The notes under the pieces are model-generated. The model had not been told where the DNA came from and made no database searches. It saw only the letters and a list, made by a program, of their open reading frames with translations. Below, in pieces: positions 1-6,136 of a stretch of DNA of 11,099 bases; position 1 is the stretch's first letter, and each line of letters begins with the position of its first letter. Source of the stretch: Firmicutes bacterium CAG:534 (GTDB taxonomy: Bacteria; Bacillota; Clostridia; Lachnospirales; Lachnospiraceae). A program made the position numbers and the translations under genes. Where the stretch lies: the NCBI GenBank assembly GCA_000436115.1, contig FR894546.1, forward strand, positions 1,074 to 12,172. Reading direction: 5' to 3'.

Positions 1-1
1 A

Positions 2-208
2 GGGAAAGAGTTTTACTTTATTGTCACATGCGCAGGACCTGGCATGGAATATACGGAAACCATACTGGCAGCCCTGCGTGGTTTCACCTGCTGTGTGCCA
101 GACGCAAAGGAGAGAGGCATTCTTTGTGCGACAGGCGTGATGGAAGCAGGTGAAGTGAAAGCAATCCCTGAATTTAAGCAGGCTTATGAAATGGGTAAGA
201 ATTTATAA
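2..208 (+). CDS. C-terminal part of a flavodoxin-family NAD(P)H-dependent FMN reductase (5' end outside window)
   Basis: The frame is open from base 2 to a TAA at 206-208 and gives 68 residues, so the gene begins upstream of the window. The fragment has the order seen at the end of small NADPH-dependent FMN reductase/flavodoxin-fold proteins of Clostridia: a beta strand (FYFIVTCAGPG), a helix with TILAALRGF, a Cys-rich turn (FTCCVPDAKE), a strand GILCATGV, then the terminal MEAGEVK and EAYEMGKN-like helix (here QAYEMGKNL). Such proteins are cytoplasmic, bind FMN and pass electrons from NAD(P)H to quinones, nitro compounds or azo dyes; the substrate cannot be told from this fragment. A strong terminator follows 32 bp after the stop, so it is the last gene of its transcript. 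The family call rests on recall of homologs. Confidence 0.72.
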   Translation, partial: GKEFYFIVTCAGPGMEYTETILAALRGFTCCVPDAKERGILCATGVMEAGEVKAIPEFKQAYEMGKNL

Positions 209-240
209 GCAGATGATTTGAAAACGCAAAATATAAGAAT

Positions 241-280
241 GCCCTTATAACTGCAAAAGCAGTTGTAAGGGTGTTTTTTT
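241..280 (+). terminator. Intrinsic terminator after the FMN reductase gene
   Basis: A 13-bp stem pairs CCCTTATAACTGC (242-254) with GCAGTTGTAAGGG (259-271), with a single A-G/U wobble-type position. The loop is AAAA and a run of seven T follows (274-280). This is a textbook rho-independent terminator. It ends almost directly at the start of MATE homology, so the MATE remnant has no room for its own promoter or ribosome binding site. Confidence 0.9.
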
Positions 281-624
281 GTAGATCAGCTTCTGGCCCG
301 GAATTAAAGGGACTGTTCAGAAAGAGCCTGATCATGATCGGCGCATTCGGTATTGCAATGGTTGTTTCCGCAGAGCTGCTCGCCGTACCGCTTGCAAAGA
401 TCTTTGTGAGCTATGATGCCGAGCTGATGAAAATGACCGTTTCAGGTTTTCGGATTTTTGCGTTATCCTTTATCTTTATGGGCTACGCTATTTATAGTTC
501 GGGCTTCTTTACGGCACTGAATGATGGCTTAACCTCTGCACTGATATCCTTTCTCAGAACACTGGTTTTCCAGACAGCGGCCGTTATCTTCCTGATTGCA
601 AAGCGCAAAAAATATCATTACTAA
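281..624 (+). pseudogene. MATE-family efflux transporter remnant (5' truncated, internal deletion)
   Basis: The translated frame (ELKGLFRKSL, AKIFVSYDAEL, SSGFFTALNDG, FLRTLVFQTAAV, AKRKKYHY) is the C-terminal third of a MATE multidrug/cation antiporter, a 12-helix membrane protein usually about 450 residues long. About 320 N-terminal residues are missing. A second loss lies near the end: after FQTAAV the family normally has one further loop and helix, about 25-30 residues, before the KRKKYHY tail, but here FLIAKRKKYHY follows almost at once. The only start-like codon upstream, a GTG at 271, lies inside the terminator stem and T-run, so it is not credible. The remaining frame has no internal stop, which suggests the deletions are recent. 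Family assignment is firm; the size of the losses is estimated from memory of homologs. Confidence 0.85.
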
Positions 625-635
625 AAAGAAAAATC

Positions 636-661
636 CCTGCTGCAGTTACATATGTAGCAGG
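636..661 (+). terminator. Weak terminator-like hairpin after the MATE remnant
   Basis: CCTGCTGCA (636-644) pairs with TGTAGCAGG (653-661) in a 9-bp stem with one G-U pair and an 8-nt loop. An A-rich stretch precedes it, but only a weak T-tract (TTATCCTT) follows. It is probably the original MATE terminator, inefficient or decayed. Confidence 0.4.
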
Positions 662-676
662 TTATCCTTCATAAGG

Positions 677-705
677 TGGACAAGATAGGTAAAAGCTGAT
701 ATTCT
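677..705 (+). promoter_or_regulatory. Putative sigma-A promoter for the NapH-like gene
   Basis: TGGACA (677-682) and TATTCT (700-705) are separated by exactly 17 bp, about 40 bp before the ATG at 744. The -35 box matches consensus at 5 of 6 positions and the -10 box at 4 of 6. There is no other good candidate between the MATE remnant and the gene. Confidence 0.45.
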
Positions 706-743
706 GAAAGCGGATTCAAAGGATAAGGCGAGGGGGATACAAA

Positions 744-1571
744 ATGGATACACAAAAAAAGTGGGTTGTCCCGCTTATGATATGGGTAGTATTTGAAACG
801 GTTGCCGTAACCTTATGGCTGACCAAGGATAATCTGTTTTATCTTTTTAATTTCAGTTACATCGGTTCAGCCATTGCCATTGGCTTTCTTTTACTTCAGT
901 TTCATTATCAGCATGCCAGAAGGATTGTCCAGCTTTTTGTGGGACTGTATATGCTAGTGTATCTGGGACTGATCTGCAATGAAAATATGCAGATAGAAGG
1001 TTTCTGGTACTATCTGTTTACAGGTGTTTTTGAAGCGGCAACGATCCATTATGCGGTTGCCAAGATTTTTGGCCCGTTATTTTTTGGAAGAGGCTGGTGC
1101 GGATTTGCGTGCTGGACGGCAATGGTTCTTGATTTTCTGCCCTATAAAATTCCAAAGGGCCCCAGAAAGAAGATCGGTTTTATACGGTATATTACGTTTA
1201 CAGCCTCGCTTTTATTTGTAGCGGCACTCTTTTTGTGTCATGTGGGAAATCTGGAAAAGATCATGTTCTGGGCATTCCTGATCGGAAACATTTTATATTA
1301 TGCCGTAGGGATTATCCTTGCATATGCCTTTAAGGATAACCGAGCTTTTTGCAAGTATATCTGCCCCATCACGGTCTTTTTAAAGCCTATGAGTTATTTT
1401 GCCCTGCTAAGGGTGAAATGCGATAAAGAAAAATGTATTTCCTGCGGGAAGTGCAAGCGGGTATGCCCCATGGAGGTTGATATTACAGATAACTCCAGAA
1501 AGCGTAAGAATGGAACGGAATGTATTTTGTGCATGGAATGTGTAAAGGCCTGTCCGAAAAAGGCATTATAG
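744..1571 (+). CDS. Membrane-bound NapH/MauN-like protein with two [4Fe-4S] clusters
   Basis: The 275-residue protein has about six hydrophobic helices (roughly 8-27, 36-54, 62-79, 88-110, 145-167, 174-196) and a cytoplasmic ferredoxin-like tail. Family hallmarks are GRGWCGFAC (C119, C123) and the matching FCKYICP (C203, C207), as in NapH, MauN, NosR and YccM. The tail has two classical cluster motifs: C231-x2-C234-x2-C237-x3-C241-P and C260-x2-C263-x2-C266-x3-C270-P. Such proteins carry electrons between the quinone pool or soluble ferredoxin and a membrane or periplasmic partner. The start is set by a GAGGGGG ribosome site 8 nt before the ATG. No napG, nosZ or rnf partner lies in the window, so the electron partner is unknown. 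Its neighbours (a small gene and a CopZ-like HMA protein) hint at a metal or redox-stress context, but that is inference. Confidence 0.88.
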   Translation: MDTQKKWVVPLMIWVVFETVAVTLWLTKDNLFYLFNFSYIGSAIAIGFLLLQFHYQHARRIVQLFVGLYMLVYLGLICNENMQIEGFWYYLFTGVFEAATIHYAVAKIFGPLFFGRGWCGFACWTAMVLDFLPYKIPKGPRKKIGFIRYITFTASLLFVAALFLCHVGNLEKIMFWAFLIGNILYYAVGIILAYAFKDNRAFCKYICPITVFLKPMSYFALLRVKCDKEKCISCGKCKRVCPMEVDITDNSRKRKNGTECILCMECVKACPKKAL

Positions 1572-1606
1572 GGTTTATGCTATAGAGGGAAGGCAAGGGG
1601 ATCACA

Positions 1607-1807
1607 ACGAAAGCTTATTTTTGGATTGCGGCCTACGGCGGAACGGAGAGCGTACTGGGCATCATACCTGCTCAGGTAAAGCACTGGCATTGGGCAAGGA
1701 AGGACAGCTGGTTCAGTCATATTGTGGTAGAGGAGCCGGGAACAGAGACTTCCAATGAGTGGTGCGAGCCGGTAAGTGAGGAAGAATATCAAAAACTGGG
1801 AATATAG
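1607..1807 (+). CDS. Small unrecognised protein (66 residues) with apparent ACG start
   Basis: From ACG 1607 to TAG 1805-1807 there is a continuous frame that looks coding: clean codon use, no internal stops, and a plausible small soluble protein beginning KAYFWIAAYGGTE and ending SEEEYQKLGI, rich in Trp and acidic residues near the end. A good ribosome site (AAGGGG, 1595-1600) lies 6 nt before the ACG, exactly where an ATG would be expected. An in-frame stop at 1583-1585 rules out an upstream start, and no ATG, GTG or TTG lies between that stop and the ACG. Either ACG is used as a rare start or the ATG was lost and the gene is silent. I do not recognise the family. It follows the NapH-like gene by 35 bp and may be co-transcribed with it. 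Confidence 0.45.
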   Translation, partial: TKAYFWIAAYGGTESVLGIIPAQVKHWHWARKDSWFSHIVVEEPGTETSNEWCEPVSEEEYQKLGI

Positions 1808-1808
1808 T

Positions 1809-1837
1809 TTGACAAATACCCCCTGGGAGTATATACT
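1809..1837 (+). promoter_or_regulatory. Sigma-A promoter of the HMA gene
   Basis: A perfect TTGACA (1809-1814) and TATACT (1832-1837) are separated by exactly 17 bp. Transcription would start near 1844. This excludes the in-frame ATG at 1842 as a start and supports the ATG at 1866. The -35 box begins two bases after the stop of the small upstream gene. Confidence 0.85.
1816..1832. promoter_or_regulatory. CsoR-like operator palindrome in the promoter spacer
   Basis: ATACCCCCTGGGAGTAT is an odd-centred palindrome around T1824, with 7 of 8 base pairs matching (C1820/A1828 is the mismatch). It fills the -35/-10 spacer, where bound repressor would block RNA polymerase. The core TACCCC-N-GGGGTA type matches operators of the CsoR/RcnR family, which sense Cu(I) and other metals or persulfide. 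No csoR gene is in this window, so the regulator would act from elsewhere. The palindrome is seen directly; the family assignment is inference. Confidence 0.58.
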
Positions 1838-1865
1838 TTAGATGCTTTCAGGAAGGAGTGATCAT

Positions 1866-2126
1866 ATGATAAAGACAGTACTAAAGATCGACGGAATGAT
1901 GTGCAGTATGTGTGAAGCGCATATGAATGATCTGATCCGTAAGCATCCAGAGGTAAAAAAGGTTAATTCCTCTGCCAAGAAAGGCGAAAGTATTGTGATC
2001 AGTGAAAAGGAGCTGGATATACCGGAGCTTAAAGAGGAAATCAAGGGAATTGGATATGAACCGTTGTCCTCTTTCAGCGAACCCTATGAAGAAAAGGGAT
2101 TTTTCACAAAATTATTTTCCAAGTAA
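1866..2126 (+). CDS. CopZ-like heavy-metal-associated (HMA) domain protein
   Basis: The 86-residue protein is a single HMA (ferredoxin-like beta-alpha-beta) domain with the metal-binding loop GMMCSMCEAH (C13, C16), followed by the usual strands (VKKVNSS, GESIVIS) and GIGYEP. A 15-residue tail with EPYEEKGFF and FTKLFSK is added after the domain. HMA proteins of this size are cytosolic copper chaperones that hand Cu(I) to P-type ATPases or to CsoR. GGAAGGAG (1851-1858) lies 7 nt before the ATG at 1866, so this start is preferred. The CsoR-like operator in its promoter supports metal control. No copper ATPase is adjacent, which is unusual for copZ. The Met-rich loop (MMCSMC) favours copper over zinc. 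Confidence 0.88.
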   Translation: MIKTVLKIDGMMCSMCEAHMNDLIRKHPEVKKVNSSAKKGESIVISEKELDIPELKEEIKGIGYEPLSSFSEPYEEKGFFTKLFSK

Positions 2127-2133
2127 CAGAGAG

Positions 2134-2165
2134 GCAGCAGCCCTGAACAGGCTGCTGCTTAATTT
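2134..2165 (+). terminator. Hairpin after the HMA gene
   Basis: GCAGCAGCC (2134-2142) pairs perfectly with GGCTGCTGC (2150-2158) around a 7-nt loop, followed by TTAATTT. The stem is strong but the T-tract is interrupted. It probably terminates part of the transcripts and lets some through into the hybrid kinase gene, which has no clear promoter of its own. Confidence 0.65.
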
Positions 2166-2185
2166 GTGAAAGTATGAGGGGAAGC

Positions 2186-4228
2186 ATGGCTTTATTTTTG
2201 TTGCAGAGTGTTAATATCATTGTGATCTTATTAATGCTCTTTATGTTTGCGGTGATCATTAAAAAGCAGCCTACCACGGTTCAGGTGGCGTTTTTGATCT
2301 ATGATATTTTTTCCATTATTTTTGTTGTAGGGATCCAGCTTGAGCTGACCTATGCAGATACCGTGGAGGCGGCTTTATCCGGTCTGTGCGTCCAATATGT
2401 TGGGCAGGCTGGATTTCTTATGGGGATCTTATGGTTTATCTCCGTGTTTGCAAGGTTTAAAATACCGGCATGGGTCTATAAGCTTCAAATTGTCATCAGC
2501 ACAGTTACCCTGGTAGGTATTTTTACGGCGGAGCATCATCCTTATTTTTATTCTTCCATGGAAATCCTGAGGGACGGCATGTATAACAGGATCAGAGTTA
2601 CGGGCGGGCCCATCTGGTATCTGCATTATCTTTATTTTTTCACTACCATGATAGCGATCCTTATTATGTGTATTCGCAGCTATAGGCAGAGTACATCAAT
2701 TCAAAGAAAAAGGATCCTTTATATCATGACAGGCATAGGAAGCCTTGTAGCAGAGATCATCCTGAAAGGGTTTGGAGCCTTTGGAAGCTATAATCCTGTT
2801 ACCATTGTTATGACCTTTACCATGTTCTGCATGATGATCGCAGTTGTGAGATACGGATATTTCGGATCCCTTCATGCGGCAGTGGACAACGCCTTTAACC
2901 ATGGAGATGAAGGACTGATCATTCTGGATATGGATGGGGCGATCATTTTTGTCAATCAGAGGATGGATCAGTTTTACCCGGGAATACAGGTGGGCGATTC
3001 CCTGGCTGCCTATAAGGACATTGCAAGCGTTCTGAAAATGGAAAGACCCATGATCAAAAGCGGAAAGGAAATCTATGAGATCAGAAGCGAGTACATCATT
3101 GAAAATGGGGAAAAGAGCGGGTTCATGCTCTGGTTTATCAATCAGACAGAGCAGTATTTACATGTAAAAGAGCTTCAGAAAGAAAATGAGACCAAGACAA
3201 AGCTTCTCATGGAAATGAGCCATGAACTTAGAACGCCTTTAAATACCATGCTTGGCATGAATGAAATGATCCTGAGGGAAAGCGGCGAGAAAACCATACA
3301 GGAGTACGCAAGGGAGATACAGTCCGCAGGGGAAAATATGGTATCTTTGGTGGATCAGCTTCTTGTGGTCAGCGCAGACGACATACAGGAGGACAAAAAA
3401 GGAAATCATTTAAGTACAGGAGAGCTTTTACCGGAGCCGGTTCCGAAGGAAAAGATCAATCTTAGTGGAAAGCGGATTCTTGCCGTGGATGATAATGCCA
3501 AAAATCTTCTGATCATAAAGTATCTGCTGAAAAGAACAGGAATTGAGATCGAGACTGCTCCGGGAGGAAAACAAGCCGTACAGTGCTGCCGGGAAAAAAC
3601 ATATGACCTGATCCTGATGGATCACATGATGCCGGAAATAGATGGGATTGAAGCGTTTCACCTGATCCGGCAGGACGCCAAAGGAAAAAACAGGGAAACA
3701 AAGATCATAGCCGTTACCGCGAATGCAATTCCGGGGGCAAGAGAATTGTATGAAAGGGAGGGATTTGCCGATTATATCAGCAAGCCCATAAGACCGGAGC
3801 TTTTAGAGCAGCTTCTTGCCAAATATCTGGGGAGGCTTCAGGTAAAAGAGGCCAAGAAGGAAAAGGAGCTTCCTGCGTTAAAGGAGCTTGCCGGGATCGG
3901 TATGAACATTGAGTCAGGGCTCATGTATGCAGATGATGATGTGGCATTTTATCAAAGTCTTCTGATGATGTTTGCACAGGAAAGGGAAGAAAAGGAAAAG
4001 AAGCTTCAGGAAACAACAGAGTATTCCTCGTTTGTAGTCCAGGTACATGGATTAAAGGGGGAGGCAAGAGGAATTGGTGCGGATAGGCTGGGAGAGCTTT
4101 TTTATGAACTGGAATTAGCGGGAAAAGAACAAGATGAGGAACAAATCAGGGCTTTGTACCCTGAAACCATGGAGCAGTGGAAACTGGTGACTGCCGCCAT
4201 AGAAAAGGAATTTGGAATTACCATCTAG
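2186..4228 (+). CDS. 7TM hybrid sensor protein: PAS-HisKA-receiver-Hpt, lacking the HATPase domain
   Basis: The 680-residue protein starts at ATG 2186 behind GAGGGG; the ATG at 2174 has no ribosome site. About seven membrane helices fill residues 5-222 (7TM histidine-kinase N-terminal type). A PAS-like domain follows (~235-325, with GLIILDMDGAIIFVN). The HisKA dimerisation helix has the H-box SHELRTP (H346), with its second helix near 375-396. After only ~30 linker residues comes a complete receiver (~429-548): acidic pair D435/D436, phospho-acceptor D479 in LILMDHMMP, T511, K533 in SKP. A C-terminal Hpt domain (~565-675) has H621 in VHGLKGEAR. The N, G1, F and G2 boxes of the ATP-binding domain are absent. 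As it stands the protein cannot bind ATP through a standard catalytic domain, so H346 would need phosphate from another kinase, or the relay works from receiver to Hpt. The gene overlaps the convergent DUF6171 gene by 11 bp. Confidence 0.9.
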   Translation: MALFLLQSVNIIVILLMLFMFAVIIKKQPTTVQVAFLIYDIFSIIFVVGIQLELTYADTVEAALSGLCVQYVGQAGFLMGILWFISVFARFKIPAWVYKLQIVISTVTLVGIFTAEHHPYFYSSMEILRDGMYNRIRVTGGPIWYLHYLYFFTTMIAILIMCIRSYRQSTSIQRKRILYIMTGIGSLVAEIILKGFGAFGSYNPVTIVMTFTMFCMMIAVVRYGYFGSLHAAVDNAFNHGDEGLIILDMDGAIIFVNQRMDQFYPGIQVGDSLAAYKDIASVLKMERPMIKSGKEIYEIRSEYIIENGEKSGFMLWFINQTEQYLHVKELQKENETKTKLLMEMSHELRTPLNTMLGMNEMILRESGEKTIQEYAREIQSAGENMVSLVDQLLVVSADDIQEDKKGNHLSTGELLPEPVPKEKINLSGKRILAVDDNAKNLLIIKYLLKRTGIEIETAPGGKQAVQCCREKTYDLILMDHMMPEIDGIEAFHLIRQDAKGKNRETKIIAVTANAIPGARELYEREGFADYISKPIRPELLEQLLAKYLGRLQVKEAKKEKELPALKELAGIGMNIESGLMYADDDVAFYQSLLMMFAQEREEKEKKLQETTEYSSFVVQVHGLKGEARGIGADRLGELFYELELAGKEQDEEQIRALYPETMEQWKLVTAAIEKEFGITI

Positions 4229-4493
4229 GATGGACGGCAGGGCAGCTTTTCTGCCGGATGGCAGCCCGAAGCTCCACAAAACATCCGCAAATACGGCACA
4301 TGCCATTTAGCAGGCTGTCACACTCTTTACAGTGTGACCACTCTTTACAGTGTGACAGCCTGTTTTGATAGACTTCATCCGGAGCTTTAATGGTTTCATC
4401 CATAGCCGCAATATAATCATACATGTTCTGATAATATTCAGGATCCGGCATTTCCTTTGCCAGACACCTGCGACAGATCCTGTTCTGCTCCAT
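4218..4493 (-). CDS. Cys-rich DUF6171 family small protein with internal duplication
   Basis: The 91-residue protein has paired cysteines in the order CRRC (C7, C10), C49, CKEC (C55, C58), CRICGC (C66, C69, C71) and C84 in CPAVHPRW, a zinc-ribbon-like layout. The N-terminal MPDPEYYQNMYDYI and terminal CPAVHPRW segments match DUF6171 as I recall it; function is unknown. Residues 48-53 (HCKEWS) duplicate the following HCKECD because of an 18-bp tandem repeat in the DNA, and the first copy has Trp where the motif has Cys. AGGAG lies 9 nt before the ATG, overlapping the stop codon of the arabinofuranosidase gene (12 bp gap), so the two genes form an operon and are probably translationally linked. 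The last 11 bp overlap the end of the convergent hybrid kinase gene. Confidence 0.8.
   Translation of the reverse strand: MEQNRICRRCLAKEMPDPEYYQNMYDYIAAMDETIKAPDEVYQNRLSHCKEWSHCKECDSLLNGMCRICGCFVELRAAIRQKSCPAVHPRW
4311..4362 (+). terminator. Long inverted repeat inside DUF6171, possible plus-strand terminator of the hybrid kinase gene
   Basis: CAGGCTGTCACACT (4311-4324) is the perfect reverse complement of 4349-4362, a 14-bp stem, followed on the plus strand by TTTTGATA. The hybrid kinase gene ends at 4228, so this hairpin lies where its terminator would be, but within the antisense DUF6171 coding sequence. On the minus strand no T-run follows, so DUF6171 transcription should pass. The tandem duplication between the arms has enlarged the loop from 6 to 24 nt. 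Confidence 0.5.
4321..4356. repeat. 18-bp perfect tandem duplication
   Basis: CACTCTTTACAGTGTGAC occurs at 4321-4338 and again at 4339-4356 with no mismatch. Each unit carries a small dyad (ACACT/AGTGT). The length is a multiple of three, so it adds six residues to DUF6171 without shifting the frame. Perfect identity points to a recent replication-slippage event at the hairpin, or to a local assembly error. Confidence 0.95.
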
Positions 4494-4505
4494 CTTTATA
4501 CGCTC

Positions 4506-5984
4506 CTATTGAATGGCTAAGCTTACAACGCTGCAGGCCGGGAGAGTAACGCAAATGGTGCCTGCGTCTGTAATATGAAAAGCAGTAAATTCTTTTTCTG
4601 TAACTTCATCCGGAGCTTCAAAGGTGTTATGTGCTGCCATTTTTCCTGATAAAACAGAACCGCAGACAGAGACAGGCCTTTTATCGGAAAATTGGATTTC
4701 GATTTCCTCTGTGCTTTCGGGAGATAAATTGCCCAGCGTAACATGGATAACGCCTGCATCATCTATGGAAGCGGACTCGCTGATATTCGGAACCTTGTAT
4801 TCTCCTTCTCCGATCAGCTTTGTTTCGCTGTAGCTTTCCAGAAGCTGTGCATTCTGATGATGCTTATACATCCGGAATACATAGTAGGTAGGGGTCAGGA
4901 TCATCTTAGGCCCTTCCGTCAGGATCACGGACTGAAGAACATTAACAAGCTGTGCAATGTTTGCCATTTTAACACGGTCGCTGTGCTTGTTAAAAATATT
5001 AAGGGACAGGCAGGCAACCAGGGCGTCCCGCATGGTATTCTGCTGATAGAGGAAGCCGGGATTCGTGCCGGGTTCCACATCAAACCAGCAGCCCCATTCA
5101 TCCACCATCAGACCGATTTTCTTATCGGGATCAAACTGATCCATGATCCTGCTGTGCTTTTCAATCAGTTCATTAAGGTGCTGAGCCTTATTTAAGGTAC
5201 AGAACCAATCCTTCTGTGTAAAAGAAGTGGCGCTGCCCTTGTGATTCCAGGGACCGGGCACCGTGTAGTAATGAAGGGATAAGCCATTCATATAGCCATG
5301 GGCGCTCTTCATTACGGTTTCTGTCCAATTATAATCATCGGAATTAGGGCCGCAGCAGATCTTCTGCATAGTTCCCTTTCCATCGTAATCCCTCACATAG
5401 GTCTGATATCTGCGGTAAAGATTTGCATAATATTCCGGAGTCATATTGCCGCCGCAGCCCCAGTTTTCATTGCCAACGCCAAAGTAGTCCACCTTCCAAG
5501 GTTCTTCATGTCCGTTTTTGCGGCGGAGATCGGCCATGGGAGATACTCCGTCAAAGGTCATGTATTCTACCCATTCAGACATTTCCTGCACAGTGCCGCT
5601 GCCCACATTGCCATTGACATAGGCCTTACAGCCAAGCTGTTCACAAAGCTCCATGAATTCATGGGTACCAAAGCTGTTGTCCTCCAGGACGCCGCCCCAG
5701 TGGGTGTTGATCATTTTTTTGCGGCCTTCCTTGGGGCCAATGCCGTCCTTCCAGTGATATTCGTCAGCAAAGCATCCGCCCGGCCAGCGGAGTACCGGGA
5801 TCTTCATATCCCGAAGAGCCTCAACAACATCGCTTCTCATACCATTTTTGTTGGGAATTTCAGAATTTTCCCCTACATAAAGTCCCTCGTAAATACATCT
5901 GCCAAGGTGCTCGGAAAAGTGACCATAAATGTCCTCGCTGATCCTGCTCAGCACCTTATTTTCGTTAATGAATAATTTTGCCAT
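4506..5984 (-). CDS. abfA: Intracellular alpha-L-arabinofuranosidase, GH51
   Basis: The 492-residue protein, full length for GH51, removes terminal alpha-L-arabinofuranosyl groups from arabinan, arabinoxylan or arabino-oligosaccharides (EC 3.2.1.55). The N-terminal segment DIYGHFSEHLGRCIYEG and RWPGGCFADEYHW are family signatures. The acid/base Glu is E173 in GNENWG and the nucleophile is E296 in VDEWG, both in the TIM barrel; a beta-sandwich domain fills roughly residues 370-492. There is no signal peptide, so it acts in the cytoplasm on imported oligosaccharides. The ATG at 5984 is chosen because GGGAG lies 5 nt upstream; an in-frame ATG at 6002 would add six residues but lacks such a site. 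The gene is transcribed with DUF6171. No arabinose transporter or araBAD gene is in view. Confidence 0.95.
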   Translation of the reverse strand: MAKLFINENKVLSRISEDIYGHFSEHLGRCIYEGLYVGENSEIPNKNGMRSDVVEALRDMKIPVLRWPGGCFADEYHWKDGIGPKEGRKKMINTHWGGVLEDNSFGTHEFMELCEQLGCKAYVNGNVGSGTVQEMSEWVEYMTFDGVSPMADLRRKNGHEEPWKVDYFGVGNENWGCGGNMTPEYYANLYRRYQTYVRDYDGKGTMQKICCGPNSDDYNWTETVMKSAHGYMNGLSLHYYTVPGPWNHKGSATSFTQKDWFCTLNKAQHLNELIEKHSRIMDQFDPDKKIGLMVDEWGCWFDVEPGTNPGFLYQQNTMRDALVACLSLNIFNKHSDRVKMANIAQLVNVLQSVILTEGPKMILTPTYYVFRMYKHHQNAQLLESYSETKLIGEGEYKVPNISESASIDDAGVIHVTLGNLSPESTEEIEIQFSDKRPVSVCGSVLSGKMAAHNTFEAPDEVTEKEFTAFHITDAGTICVTLPACSVVSLAIQ

Positions 5985-6040
5985 ATCTGCTCCCTTTCTC
6001 ATGAATTTATTTTAGAAAAAGCTAAAATATTATATAAAAG

Positions 6041-6069
6041 ATTATACCAAACAAAAAGAAAAAGGTCAA
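6041..6069 (-). promoter_or_regulatory. Near-consensus sigma-A promoter of the arabinofuranosidase operon
   Basis: On the minus strand TTGACC (6064-6069) and a perfect TATAAT (6041-6046) are separated by 17 bp, about 60 bp upstream of the start codon. No obvious catabolite-responsive cre palindrome is seen around it. The same 134-bp spacer must serve the divergent gene at 6137, for which I see only -10-like boxes (TATGAT 6090-6095, GATAAT 6104-6109) without good -35 partners. Confidence 0.85.
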
Positions 6070-6136
6070 TGTGGAAATCAGGGTTTATTTATGATAGAGT
6101 AAAGATAATGCAGGAAAAAGAGAGAGAAAAAGGAGT

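Noticed and set aside
271..273. GTG as start of the MATE remnant
   Set aside because: It lies in the 3' arm and T-run of a strong terminator and has no ribosome site, so the frame is a truncated gene, not a short intact one.
1580..1792. 70-codon open frame on the minus strand
   Set aside because: Antisense to the ACG-start small frame, which has a ribosome site and better coding character; the minus-strand product has no family features.
1842..1844. Upstream ATG of the HMA gene
   Set aside because: It lies 4 bp after the -10 box, about where transcription begins, while a good ribosome site supports the ATG at 1866.
4311..4362. CRISPR-like or IS terminal repeat
   Set aside because: There are only two adjacent units with no spacers, and the inverted repeat lies within a conserved gene with no transposase nearby.
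4743..5195. 150-codon open frame on the plus strand
   Set aside because: It is antisense to the GH51 gene, which has all family motifs and catalytic residues; the product has no recognisable domain and no ribosome site.
5298..5975. 225-codon open frame on the plus strand
   Set aside because: Long antisense frame over the GH51 gene, explained by the codon bias of the real gene; its composition is that of a mirror frame.
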